Source: Alteromonas sp. 5E99-2 (GTDB taxonomy: Bacteria > Pseudomonadota > Gammaproteobacteria > Enterobacterales > Alteromonadaceae). From it: 64,000 nucleotides of DNA. Where the stretch lies: the NCBI RefSeq assembly GCF_017368475.1, contig NZ_JAFNJE010000007.1, positions 124,001 through 188,000 of the forward strand, read 5' to 3'. Shown here in pieces: positions 19,178 to 27,942 of this stretch; position 1 is the stretch's first letter; each line of letters begins with the position of its first letter. Made by a program: the position numbers and the translations under genes. The notes beneath the pieces were generated by a model, which was given only the letters and a program-made list of their open reading frames with translations, was not told where the DNA came from and did not search any database.

Positions 19178-19236
19178 CTTAATGGCATACTCGCAAGTAT
19201 TAAAATAGCGACCGCAAATACATATAAGAAAGCCCA

Positions 19237-21405
19237 ATGGACGTATCTGAATTACTCGACGATTTAAACGACAAACAACGCCAAGCCGTTGCTAGCCCTC
19301 CGCAAAATACATTGGTGTTAGCCGGTGCAGGAAGTGGTAAAACCCGAGTATTAGTGCATCGCATTGCATGGCTAATGAACGTCGAAAATATCGCGCCTTA
19401 CAGCATTCTGGCAGTGACTTTCACCAATAAAGCCGCAAGAGAAATGCGTGGTCGCATTGAAGCTGTGATGAACCGTCCTCTAAACACTATGTGGATTGGC
19501 ACCTTTCATGGCCTAGCCCACCGTTTATTGCGCAGCCACGCCCAAGAAGCTGGATTGCCCGATAACTTTCAAATATTAGATTCAGACGACCAATATCGTT
19601 TGGTAAAGCGCATCATTCGCTCATTGAATTTAGATGAGAAACATTGGCCGCCAAAGCAAATACAATGGTACATAAACGGCAACAAAGACGAGGGTCTTCG
19701 TCCTCATCAAATTGACACCCATAACGACGCAACGCAGCAAAAAATGTGCGAGATATATCAGGCTTATCAAGAAGCGTGTGATCGCAGTGGTTTACTCGAT
19801 TTTGCTGAATTGCTTCTTCGCGCTCATGAACTGCTATTAAAAAATCCCGATGTATTAGCCAACTATCAACGTCGATTCCGCGCCGTGTTAGTCGACGAGT
19901 TCCAAGATACCAACAACATTCAATATGCTTGGCTACGCCTGTTGTGCGATACCGACAACCATATAATGATAGTGGGCGACGACGACCAATCTATTTACGG
20001 TTGGCGTGGCGCAAACGTACAAAATATCCAACATTTTTTACGTGATTTCGACGACGTAACCACAATACGTTTAGAGCAAAACTACCGTTCAACTCAAACC
20101 ATTCTAAAGGCCGCCAATGGAGTTATCGACAATAACCAAGGCCGATTAGGCAAAGAACTATGGACAGAGGGCGATAAAGGCGAGCCCATATCAATTTACG
20201 CCAGTTTTAACGAATTAGACGAAGCTCGCTTTATTGTGAGCCAAATTCAAGATTGGTTACAGCAAGGCAACAGTCTGCAAGATACCGCCATTTTATACCG
20301 CAACAATGCGCAATCCCGAGTACTGGAAGAAGCATTATTACAGCGTTCTATTCCCTATCGGATATACGGGGGTTTGCGCTTCTTTGAACGCCAGGAAATT
20401 AAAGATGCCTTGGGTTATTTGCGATTGATTAATTTACCTCATGATGACGCTGCATTTGAGCGAGTCGTCAACACCCCCACCCGCGGTATGGGCGACAAGA
20501 CATTAAGTATCATACGTGAGCAAGCACGTGAAAATAACGTTTCTATGTGGCAAGCAGGTCAGTTATGTATCGACAAAGGGTTACTCACTGGACGCGCAGC
20601 CAATGCACTAAAAGCGTTTTGCAGTTTAATTGTAGAGTTAGAAACCAAGGCATTAGACAAACCTCTGGAAGAACAGGCTAAAACCGCCATACACCAATCG
20701 GGTTTATATGCCATGTATCAAGCTGAAAAAGGCGAGAAAGCCCAAGCTCGAGTGGAAAACTTACAAGAATTAGTCACCGCGTGTAAGCAATTTGAAGTGC
20801 CCGTAGAAGAAGACAACCTCACGCCTTTGTCGGCGTTTTTAACCCATGCATCCCTAGAAGCTGGGGAAACTCAAGCGGACTCTAACCAAGACGCTGTGCA
20901 AATGATGACAATACACACAGCGAAAGGCCTAGAATTCCCCTTGGTGGTTATGGCCGGCGTCGAAGAAGGTATGTTTCCTAGTCAAATGACTAACGACGAA
21001 CCCGGACGCATGGAAGAAGAAAGACGTCTATGTTACGTAGGTATGACCCGAGCGATGAAAAAGCTCTTCATCACTTATGCCGAAAGCCGACGCGTGTACG
21101 GACAAGACAAATACCATACGGCATCGCGATTTATTCGTGAAATTCCCACTGATTGCGTTGAAGAAGTGCGATTGAAATCCACCGTATCCCAGCCGGTAAG
21201 TAATCGTTTCAGCCCTGCAACCTCTCATCAAGCATTCGAGAACAGTGGCTTTCAATTAGGTCAGCAGGTTATGCACAGAAAATTCGGCCAAGGTGTGGTA
21301 TTGAACTATGAAGGCAGTGGAGAGCACGCCAGAGTACAAGTCAATTTTGACGATTTTGGCAGCAAATGGCTGGTACTCAGCTTTGCAAAATTGGAACCCT
21401 TATAA
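19237..21405 (+). CDS. uvrD: DNA helicase II (UvrD)
   Basis: Superfamily 1A 3'-5' helicase for nucleotide excision and mismatch repair. At 722 aa it matches E. coli UvrD (720). Motifs seen: Walker A AGAGSGKT (29-36), motif Ia AVTFTNKAAREM, motif II VDEFQDTN, motif III IVGDDDQSIYGWRGA, motif IV RLEQNYRS, motif V TIHTAKGLEF and motif VI YVGMTRA. The C-terminal KVxhxxFGxG-like segment (VMHRKFGQGVVLNYEG) that contacts RNA polymerase in UvrD/PcrA is present. A perfect SOS box precedes it. Confidence 0.98.
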   Translation: MDVSELLDDLNDKQRQAVASPPQNTLVLAGAGSGKTRVLVHRIAWLMNVENIAPYSILAVTFTNKAAREMRGRIEAVMNRPLNTMWIGTFHGLAHRLLRSHAQEAGLPDNFQILDSDDQYRLVKRIIRSLNLDEKHWPPKQIQWYINGNKDEGLRPHQIDTHNDATQQKMCEIYQAYQEACDRSGLLDFAELLLRAHELLLKNPDVLANYQRRFRAVLVDEFQDTNNIQYAWLRLLCDTDNHIMIVGDDDQSIYGWRGANVQNIQHFLRDFDDVTTIRLEQNYRSTQTILKAANGVIDNNQGRLGKELWTEGDKGEPISIYASFNELDEARFIVSQIQDWLQQGNSLQDTAILYRNNAQSRVLEEALLQRSIPYRIYGGLRFFERQEIKDALGYLRLINLPHDDAAFERVVNTPTRGMGDKTLSIIREQARENNVSMWQAGQLCIDKGLLTGRAANALKAFCSLIVELETKALDKPLEEQAKTAIHQSGLYAMYQAEKGEKAQARVENLQELVTACKQFEVPVEEDNLTPLSAFLTHASLEAGETQADSNQDAVQMMTIHTAKGLEFPLVVMAGVEEGMFPSQMTNDEPGRMEEERRLCYVGMTRAMKKLFITYAESRRVYGQDKYHTASRFIREIPTDCVEEVRLKSTVSQPVSNRFSPATSHQAFENSGFQLGQQVMHRKFGQGVVLNYEGSGEHARVQVNFDDFGSKWLVLSFAKLEPL

Positions 21406-21417
21406 AGTAGCCAGCAT

Positions 21418-21441
21418 GGGGAGATAGTATAATATCTCCCC
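21418..21441. terminator. Hairpin between uvrD and the DUF885 gene
   Basis: Perfect 9-bp stem GGGGAGATA / TATCTCCCC with loop GTATAA, 13 bp after the uvrD stop and 22 bp from the converging stop. It lacks a T-run on either side, so termination efficiency is uncertain. Confidence 0.55.
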
Positions 21442-21462
21442 AACAGAGTATGTGAGCATTCA

Positions 21463-23196
21463 CTACAACTGCTTTTTAATCCACTCGTTAACGGTATCTT
21501 CAAGTACCGCAATAGGTAAGGAACCTTGCCCAACTAATACATCGTGAAAGGCTCTAATATCGAATTTTGTCCCTAATTCTGATTCTGCTTTTTGACGCAA
21601 AGCTTTAATGCGAAGCTCGCCAATTTTGTATGACAAAGCTTGTCCAGGCCAAGAAATATAACGATCAATTTCACGGTTAACGTCTCGCTCGCTAAGGGCT
21701 GTATTAGACAACAAATACTCTACTGCTTGCTGACGAGACCAGCCAAATGCATGCATTCCGGTATCCACAACTAACCGACATGCTCGCCACATTTCATAGG
21801 TTAAGCGACCAAAATCGCTGGTTTGGCTTTGATAAAAGCCCATTTCTTTACCTAAACTTTCTGAATACAGCGCCCAACCCTCGCCATAAGCTGAATGGTA
21901 TAAGGTTTTGCGAAACTCAGGCACATCTAATTCTTGAGCAATTGTGCCTTGTAAATGATGACCGGGCACAGCTTCGTGGTAAGTTAAGGCTTCAAGGTTA
22001 TACAAGGGCTCCGACAAATAGTTATTCGCCCCCACAAAATAGGTTCCTGAAGTTTTCCCATCACCAGCACCTGCAACATAATATGCGCCCCCTCCCGGAC
22101 TCGCTTTAATACTATAAGTCCCTTGAGGTAAACGACTAAACCACTTAGGTAGCTCCCCTTCCATACGTTTTGCAAAGTAGGATGCTTTTTCTAACAAATC
22201 TTGTGGATCAGACGCATAGTTTTCAGGGTCGTCACGCAAAGACGTTAAGAACTCTCTAAAGGTGCCTTTAAATTGCAGTGCTTTCACAATTGCCTGCATT
22301 TCTTGCTTTATTCTTTTTACTTCTGATAACCCAAGTGCGTGAATGTCCTCAGCCGACATACTGGTTGTGGTATAAAAATGAATGAGATAATCGTAATATT
22401 CCTTGCCATCAGGCACCTGCGTAATGCCTACATTTTTGCGACAATTCGGCATATAGGTTTGAGTGAAAAAAGTAAAAAAGTGTTGATACTCAGGAATAAT
22501 CACATCGCTAATTAAACGTTTTATCTCTTTTTCGTAGTGCGCTTTTTCTGTGCTAGAAAAAGAGGAAGGAAAGCGATTAACGGGCTGATAAAATTCACTT
22601 TTAGTGACATCTTCAACAATAGAACGACCAATGGTGCGTTCATAACCTTGAAAGCTACCGCAATAATGAGTTAACCCCTTATCTACAGCTATGTTTAGAG
22701 TCTTAATAAATTCTTGATTGTAACGATTGAAGTCGGCCAAGCTAATTAGGTAATTGTCGTAGTCCTCTCTCGATAAAAAAGACATTTTAGCCGGTGCTTC
22801 AGAAAAGTAGGTATGAAAGCCCGCGTATATATTCATTGGAAAGTAGCGATCGAGTTGCTCATAACTTTTAGCCTCGGTTTCTCTTTCGTAGCGAAACAAT
22901 CGATAGCTCACCTGATCAGCGGGCGACAACTGCGCGCTATCGATATCTGCCATTTTTTCGAGCATGAGTTGATTAAACGCTTTTCTTCGCGCTATGCCCT
23001 TATCACTAAAATCTGGCAACACCCCATTCATGCGAAAAACATCGGGGTCTCTGCGAAAAAACACCTGTTCTTTTTCTACGTTCGTCCAATGTTCTTCAAG
23101 TAAAGAGGAGAATTTGTTTGTTTCGCTTCCATAAGAAAACGCTGTAACACAACACACAATACTCATGATGAGCGTTTTAAATGTATTTTTAATCAC
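21463..23196 (-). CDS. DUF885 family exported metallopeptidase-like protein
   Basis: A 577-aa protein with an N-terminal signal peptide (hydrophobic MSIVCCVTAFS, then GS), so probably periplasmic. The zinc-binding motif HEAVPGHHLQ, with its HEXXXH-type spacing, is the DUF885 hallmark. A downstream glutamate region SAYGEGWALYSESLGKEMG and YISWPGQALSYKIGELRI also match the family. Members are related to M32-like carboxypeptidases and are thought to be dipeptidases or carboxypeptidases; the substrate here is unknown. It converges on uvrD and diverges from a diguanylate cyclase gene. Confidence 0.88.
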   Translation of the reverse strand: MIKNTFKTLIMSIVCCVTAFSYGSETNKFSSLLEEHWTNVEKEQVFFRRDPDVFRMNGVLPDFSDKGIARRKAFNQLMLEKMADIDSAQLSPADQVSYRLFRYERETEAKSYEQLDRYFPMNIYAGFHTYFSEAPAKMSFLSREDYDNYLISLADFNRYNQEFIKTLNIAVDKGLTHYCGSFQGYERTIGRSIVEDVTKSEFYQPVNRFPSSFSSTEKAHYEKEIKRLISDVIIPEYQHFFTFFTQTYMPNCRKNVGITQVPDGKEYYDYLIHFYTTTSMSAEDIHALGLSEVKRIKQEMQAIVKALQFKGTFREFLTSLRDDPENYASDPQDLLEKASYFAKRMEGELPKWFSRLPQGTYSIKASPGGGAYYVAGAGDGKTSGTYFVGANNYLSEPLYNLEALTYHEAVPGHHLQGTIAQELDVPEFRKTLYHSAYGEGWALYSESLGKEMGFYQSQTSDFGRLTYEMWRACRLVVDTGMHAFGWSRQQAVEYLLSNTALSERDVNREIDRYISWPGQALSYKIGELRIKALRQKAESELGTKFDIRAFHDVLVGQGSLPIAVLEDTVNEWIKKQL

Positions 23197-23332
23197 TATT
23201 AATGCCTTAAGACTCGAACTTTTTCGCTGAAATAAGCTATATTGCTAATATAAAATGAAAATACAGTGTATCGCCCGACCTGTCTAATGATTGATATTAC
23301 TGTTTTATCTGAATAAAAAATAGAAACCACGC

Positions 23333-24571
23333 ATGCAACACGACGTATTGATAGTTGAAAGTCACCCCCGCACCGCCACTATTTTGGCCCGTTTGGTCGA
23401 ACAAGCGGGGCTAAACCCTATTCGAGCTTATTCATTACACGATGCGAAAAACACCTATTTTGACGGCGTTCCTGAAGCTTTACTTTGCGTGTTAGCTAGC
23501 CACATGCAAGTAGATGCATCTCCTTTCGAAGCCATCGATTTTTTTACCTCTATGTCTATGCCAACCATAGCCTTATCAGCTTCAATGCAAAGCGATATTC
23601 GTAAGCACGTATTGCAATATGACATCGTTGACTATATCGGGCTAGAAAACGCACAAACGGCTGACTACCTTCAACGGCTACTTCAGAGGCTAAATAAAAA
23701 CAAGCATATTGGCGTAATCTTACAGTCAAATAGCAATAAAACTGTTTCCATGACCAACCCCTTGCTTCAGCGTCATGGGTTCAAGGGTTACATTTCACAA
23801 AGTGAACAACAAACACAAAAATTACTGGCCGATAACCCCGAGATTCAGCTAATCATGTTAGATGCAGATTGCGAAAATGACTTATCTGAATTTATTGCAG
23901 ATATTCGCAAAGGGTCTCCAAAAGACGAATTAGCTATTGTCGGTATTTCTTATAAACCTTCAGATTTTACTGCTGCTCACTTTATTAAGTGTGGTGCGAC
24001 TGACTTTTTCAATTTGCCCTTTGGCCATGAAGAATTCTTGCTTAAAATAATGCAAATGTTAGAAGCTATCGAACATGTAGCGGTTATTCGACAAACGGCT
24101 AACCAGGACTATTTAACTGGCTTACCTAACAGGCGTCATTTTTTCTACGCTATTAACAAACTACCTGCCATTAAAAAACAACGACAAGCGTTAGCGCTGA
24201 TTGACTTAGACCATTTTAAAAATATTAACGACACCTATGGTCACGATGCTGGCGATGCCGTGCTAAAGCATATAGCGAATATACTTCTAACATCATTTTC
24301 CCATGCCCAAATTGCACGTTTTGGCGGTGAAGAATTCTGCGTTTACTTAAATGATATGGAGAACGATGACGCCGTAACTGAAATTGAACGCTTGCGAAAA
24401 ACAATAGAGCAATCTCACATAAAGTGGAACAATGACAAACTCTTTATTACTGCAAGTATTGGTGTTGCGTTTGGCGCACAACTAGAAGTCGAGACGCTCC
24501 TTTCAGCCGCTGATGACTTATTGTACAAAGTAAAACGAGAAGGTCGCAATCGCGTTTACTGCACCAATTAA
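23333..24571 (+). CDS. Twin-receiver GGDEF diguanylate cyclase
   Basis: A 412-aa cytoplasmic response regulator with a diguanylate cyclase output. The two N-terminal receiver-like domains are about 1-120 and 125-245. The GGDEF domain (about 255-412) has LIDLDHFKNINDTYGHDAGD and active-site GGEEF at 331-335, so it should make c-di-GMP. The first receiver lacks the usual acidic pair (VESHP instead of a DD) and its phospho-Asp (CVLASHMQ). The second keeps Asp177 (LIMLDADC) but shows NLPFG where the KP motif is expected. No RxxD inhibitory site precedes the active site. No sensor kinase is adjacent. Confidence 0.88.
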   Translation: MQHDVLIVESHPRTATILARLVEQAGLNPIRAYSLHDAKNTYFDGVPEALLCVLASHMQVDASPFEAIDFFTSMSMPTIALSASMQSDIRKHVLQYDIVDYIGLENAQTADYLQRLLQRLNKNKHIGVILQSNSNKTVSMTNPLLQRHGFKGYISQSEQQTQKLLADNPEIQLIMLDADCENDLSEFIADIRKGSPKDELAIVGISYKPSDFTAAHFIKCGATDFFNLPFGHEEFLLKIMQMLEAIEHVAVIRQTANQDYLTGLPNRRHFFYAINKLPAIKKQRQALALIDLDHFKNINDTYGHDAGDAVLKHIANILLTSFSHAQIARFGGEEFCVYLNDMENDDAVTEIERLRKTIEQSHIKWNNDKLFITASIGVAFGAQLEVETLLSAADDLLYKVKREGRNRVYCTN

Positions 24572-24605
24572 AGTGCAATAATTTAACTTTTTATTCCTTT
24601 TGTAC

Positions 24606-24621
24606 AGTGATTCTAATCACT
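24606..24621. promoter_or_regulatory. Palindrome upstream of recQ
   Basis: AGTGATTCTAATCACT has perfect 7-bp half-sites around a CT centre, 20 bp before the recQ ATG. Position and symmetry suit an operator. It is not a LexA box, and no regulator can be named. Confidence 0.35.
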
Positions 24622-24641
24622 AAAATCCGTACACTATACCC

Positions 24642-26435
24642 ATGACAGCACTCACTTCCTCTACACCTAGTTTATCTGCGTTAAAATCGATTTTCGGATA
24701 CGATTCATTTCGCGATGGTCAGCAAACAGTTATCGACCAAATTATCGCAGGTAAAGACGTACTGGTACTGATGCCCACTGGTGGGGGTAAATCATTGTGT
24801 TATCAACTACCCGCGACCTTGCTAGATGGGTTGACCTTGGTAATTTCTCCATTAATTTCCTTGATGCAAGATCAAGTGGAACAAGTTACTGAACTTGGTG
24901 TAAAAGCTGCTTTCTTGAACTCGTCTCAATCCTCTGAAACTCAACAAGAAATTATCGAGGCCATTCAGAATAGAACCTTAGATTTACTTTACGTTTCACC
25001 TGAAAAAGCGCTGCAATACAGTTTTCGTTCGCTATTGGCATCGAATAAAGTGGCTTTAATTGCCATAGATGAAGCCCATTGTGTATCTCATTGGGGTCAC
25101 GACTTTAGAGCTGACTACCGCGGACTGCATCAGTTAAAACAACATTACCCCAAGGTGCCGATGATCGCGCTAACCGCAACCGCAGACACCTCAACGCAAA
25201 GTGACATTGTGCAACAATTAGGGTTAGACGAGCCTTATATCTATAAAGGTAGTTTCGATAGGCCCAACATCCACTACCGCGTTTTACAAAAATACAAACC
25301 CTTTGAACAAGTGGCTAAGTACGTTGCGCAACAAGACAGCAGCGGCATCATTTATTGTAATAGCCGCGCGAAAGTCGACGATATCGCCGACAAGTTGAAA
25401 AAAAGAGGCATTCGCAGTGCGGCTTATCACGCGGGTATGGACAATGACGAACGGGCTTGGGTACAACGTCAATTTTTAACCGATAGCATACAAGTCGTAG
25501 TTGCTACCGTTGCCTTTGGGATGGGAATAAATAAATCCAATGTGCGCTATGTCGTTCATCACGACGTGCCTCGTTCTATTGAAAATTATTACCAAGAAAC
25601 CGGTCGAGCAGGCAGAGATGGCCTGCCCTCTGAAGCCTTACTGCTATTTGACGAAAAAGATGCAGCGCGTGTTAAACAATGGATAGAACAAGGTGAAAAC
25701 AACGAACGCCTTGCAGTCTGCCTGCAAAAATTTGAAGCGATGGAAGCCTTTGGAGATGCACTAACTTGCCGACGCATGGTACTGCTGAATTATTTCTCAG
25801 AGTTTGCCAATAAGTCATGTGGAAACTGCGATATTTGCTTAGATCCGCCCACGCTTTTTGATGGTTTAGAAACCGCACAAAAAGTACTTTCTTGTATTTT
25901 TCGATTAGGCCAATGTGCGCCCACCCAATATGTAATAGACATTATCAGGGGCAAGAAACATCAAAGACTAAACCCTGAACATGTTGAATTAACCACTCAC
26001 GGCATTGGTAAAGACAAGCCTGATGCCTATTGGCATAGCATTATAAATCAGCTCATTCACAAAGGGATCATTCGCGTTGACCTTGAAGCCCATGCAGCCT
26101 TAAGGTTGACAGAAGCCGCCAGGCCAGTACTAAAAGGCGAAGACGCTATTCAATTGGCCCTGCCAAGATTGGATGTTAAATCAACCAAAGCTGCTGAAAC
26201 TAAAGAATACGATAAAGCGCTGTTTGCACGAATGAAACATCTGCGAAAAGCCATTGCCGATGAACACAATGTTCCTCCTTTTGTTATTTTTAGTGATGCA
26301 ACCCTTATCGATATGGTACAAAAGTTACCTATGAGTAAGCGTGATATGCTTAGCGTATCGGGCGTAGGCGAAACCAAGCTAGAACGCTATGGCGCTGCGT
26401 TCTTAACCCTTATTGAAGAATACGCTGCAAGCTAA
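24642..26435 (+). CDS. recQ: ATP-dependent DNA helicase RecQ
   Basis: 3'-5' superfamily 2 helicase of the RecF recombination pathway. The 597-aa protein has motif I MPTGGGKSLCYQLPA (~44-58), motif II IDEAHCVSHWGHDFR and motif VI QETGRAGRDG. The zinc-binding cysteine set (CRRM...CGNCDIC) is followed by the winged-helix region and a C-terminal HRDC domain (~520-597, PPFVIFSDATLIDMVQKLP). Length and order match E. coli RecQ (609 aa). The next gene begins 22 bp downstream. Confidence 0.97.
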   Translation: MTALTSSTPSLSALKSIFGYDSFRDGQQTVIDQIIAGKDVLVLMPTGGGKSLCYQLPATLLDGLTLVISPLISLMQDQVEQVTELGVKAAFLNSSQSSETQQEIIEAIQNRTLDLLYVSPEKALQYSFRSLLASNKVALIAIDEAHCVSHWGHDFRADYRGLHQLKQHYPKVPMIALTATADTSTQSDIVQQLGLDEPYIYKGSFDRPNIHYRVLQKYKPFEQVAKYVAQQDSSGIIYCNSRAKVDDIADKLKKRGIRSAAYHAGMDNDERAWVQRQFLTDSIQVVVATVAFGMGINKSNVRYVVHHDVPRSIENYYQETGRAGRDGLPSEALLLFDEKDAARVKQWIEQGENNERLAVCLQKFEAMEAFGDALTCRRMVLLNYFSEFANKSCGNCDICLDPPTLFDGLETAQKVLSCIFRLGQCAPTQYVIDIIRGKKHQRLNPEHVELTTHGIGKDKPDAYWHSIINQLIHKGIIRVDLEAHAALRLTEAARPVLKGEDAIQLALPRLDVKSTKAAETKEYDKALFARMKHLRKAIADEHNVPPFVIFSDATLIDMVQKLPMSKRDMLSVSGVGETKLERYGAAFLTLIEEYAAS

Positions 26436-26457
26436 TACTTTCAAACTGGACCCAATT

Positions 26458-27885
26458 ATGCCGATTAAACGTTACTTTGCCGATGCACTTCCTGACGCGG
26501 TATCCGCTGTTGCGCCAAGCCCATTGTCGAACATGAAGGGACAACTTTTTAATAGCGCCCTTGCCGACACCTTGTCATTGCCCGAAAGTATGCAATCAAT
26601 GGAAAACCTAGTCCCTAGTGTATTTTCTAGTGATTCAACTATTGCAAAAAATGCGGTAGCACAAAAATACGGTGGCCATCAGTTTGGTTCATGGAATCCA
26701 GAACTCGGTGACGGCAGAGGTTTATTGTTAGGAGAAGTGCTTAACAATAAAAACCTATTGGTCGATTTGCATTTAAAAGGAGCGGGGCAAACCCCTTATT
26801 CTCGATTTGCTGATGGTCGTGCGGTTTTACGCTCTACATTAAGAGAATACATTGGCGGTGAAGCACTCCATGCGTTAGGCATTCCTAGTACTCGCTCTTT
26901 GTGTTTAATAAGCAGCGAATCAAATGTAAGGCGGGAAACCATTGAACCTGCTGCAATGATGATCCGCACAGCACCAAGCCACATTCGCTTTGGTCACTTT
27001 GAGTATTTTTATTACGCTGACAAACCCGAAATCTTAGACCGCTTAATGACATTTTGTTTAACCCATCATTTTCAGTCGTGTAGTGAAAGTGAATCACCTC
27101 ACAGTGCACTGCTTAGCGCTATCGTAAAACGCACCGCACGTTTAGTTGCCTTGTGGCAAGCCTATGGGTTCATTCATGGCGTCATGAACACCGACAATAT
27201 GTCAATTCACGGGATCACCTTCGACTACGGGCCCTACGCATTTCAGGGTGCGTTTAAACAAAATGCAGTGTTAAATCATTCTGATCATCAAGGGCGGTAT
27301 GCTTTTGACCAACAACCTAATATCGGTCTATGGAATTGCTATGCTTTATCAGAAGGTTTTAGTCGCTATATAGATAAACCCACTCGCCAATCAATTTTAG
27401 ATACCTATGAGCCGATTATGGTTCAACAATACCGCTCTTCTATGCTTGATCGTATGGGACTTGGGTCAGACGAACATAGTATTGATAAAAGCTGGCCCAT
27501 TGCATTGTCATTCTTACAAGCCATAGCAGCTCAATCCCTTGATTATAATCAAGCTTTTGCATGGCTTAGCCAAGCGAGAGCTACAAATGATTTTAAAGTG
27601 TTACGCAATAACCTAAACGATATTAAATCGTTAGATGAATGGTGGCCTACCTATCACGACGCTTCAACTGACACATTTAGCAGTATGAAAAGCGCGAACC
27701 CTTTACTTATTCCAAGGACGAGCCATTTAGATAAATTAATCGCTATGGCTGAGGGAAATGATTGGGAAACAGTTCAAAAAGTAGTTAATTGTTACTCTCA
27801 ACCTTTTATTCAACCGTCTGATGATATGAACTGGTTAACCGACATAGAAGCCTCACAAAATTCACAACTGTCGTGTAGTAGCTAA
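26458..27885 (+). CDS. selO: Protein adenylyltransferase SelO (YdiU)
   Basis: Pseudokinase-fold enzyme that transfers AMP from ATP to Ser/Thr/Tyr of proteins, linked to redox stress. The product is 475 aa. A TTG at 26413 inside recQ is in frame, but the ATG at 26458 gives the family N-terminus (RYFADALPDAVSAVAPSPLS). Conserved blocks are KYGGHQFGSWNPELGDGRG, LKGAGQTPYSRFADGRA and VLRSTLREYIGGEALHALG, then HGVMNTDNMSIHGITFDYGP with the metal Asn/Asp. The C-terminus ends SCSS, with the cysteine that replaces selenocysteine of animal SelO. Confidence 0.93.
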   Translation: MPIKRYFADALPDAVSAVAPSPLSNMKGQLFNSALADTLSLPESMQSMENLVPSVFSSDSTIAKNAVAQKYGGHQFGSWNPELGDGRGLLLGEVLNNKNLLVDLHLKGAGQTPYSRFADGRAVLRSTLREYIGGEALHALGIPSTRSLCLISSESNVRRETIEPAAMMIRTAPSHIRFGHFEYFYYADKPEILDRLMTFCLTHHFQSCSESESPHSALLSAIVKRTARLVALWQAYGFIHGVMNTDNMSIHGITFDYGPYAFQGAFKQNAVLNHSDHQGRYAFDQQPNIGLWNCYALSEGFSRYIDKPTRQSILDTYEPIMVQQYRSSMLDRMGLGSDEHSIDKSWPIALSFLQAIAAQSLDYNQAFAWLSQARATNDFKVLRNNLNDIKSLDEWWPTYHDASTDTFSSMKSANPLLIPRTSHLDKLIAMAEGNDWETVQKVVNCYSQPFIQPSDDMNWLTDIEASQNSQLSCSS

Positions 27886-27942
27886 AAGTTCAATAGACAT
27901 AAGCTCTGCATGAAGGTATAACTCTTAGTACTCTCTAGGTGA

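Noticed and set aside
26413-26457. Longer SelO starting at TTG inside recQ
   Set aside because: ATG 26458 gives the family N-terminus and avoids overlap.
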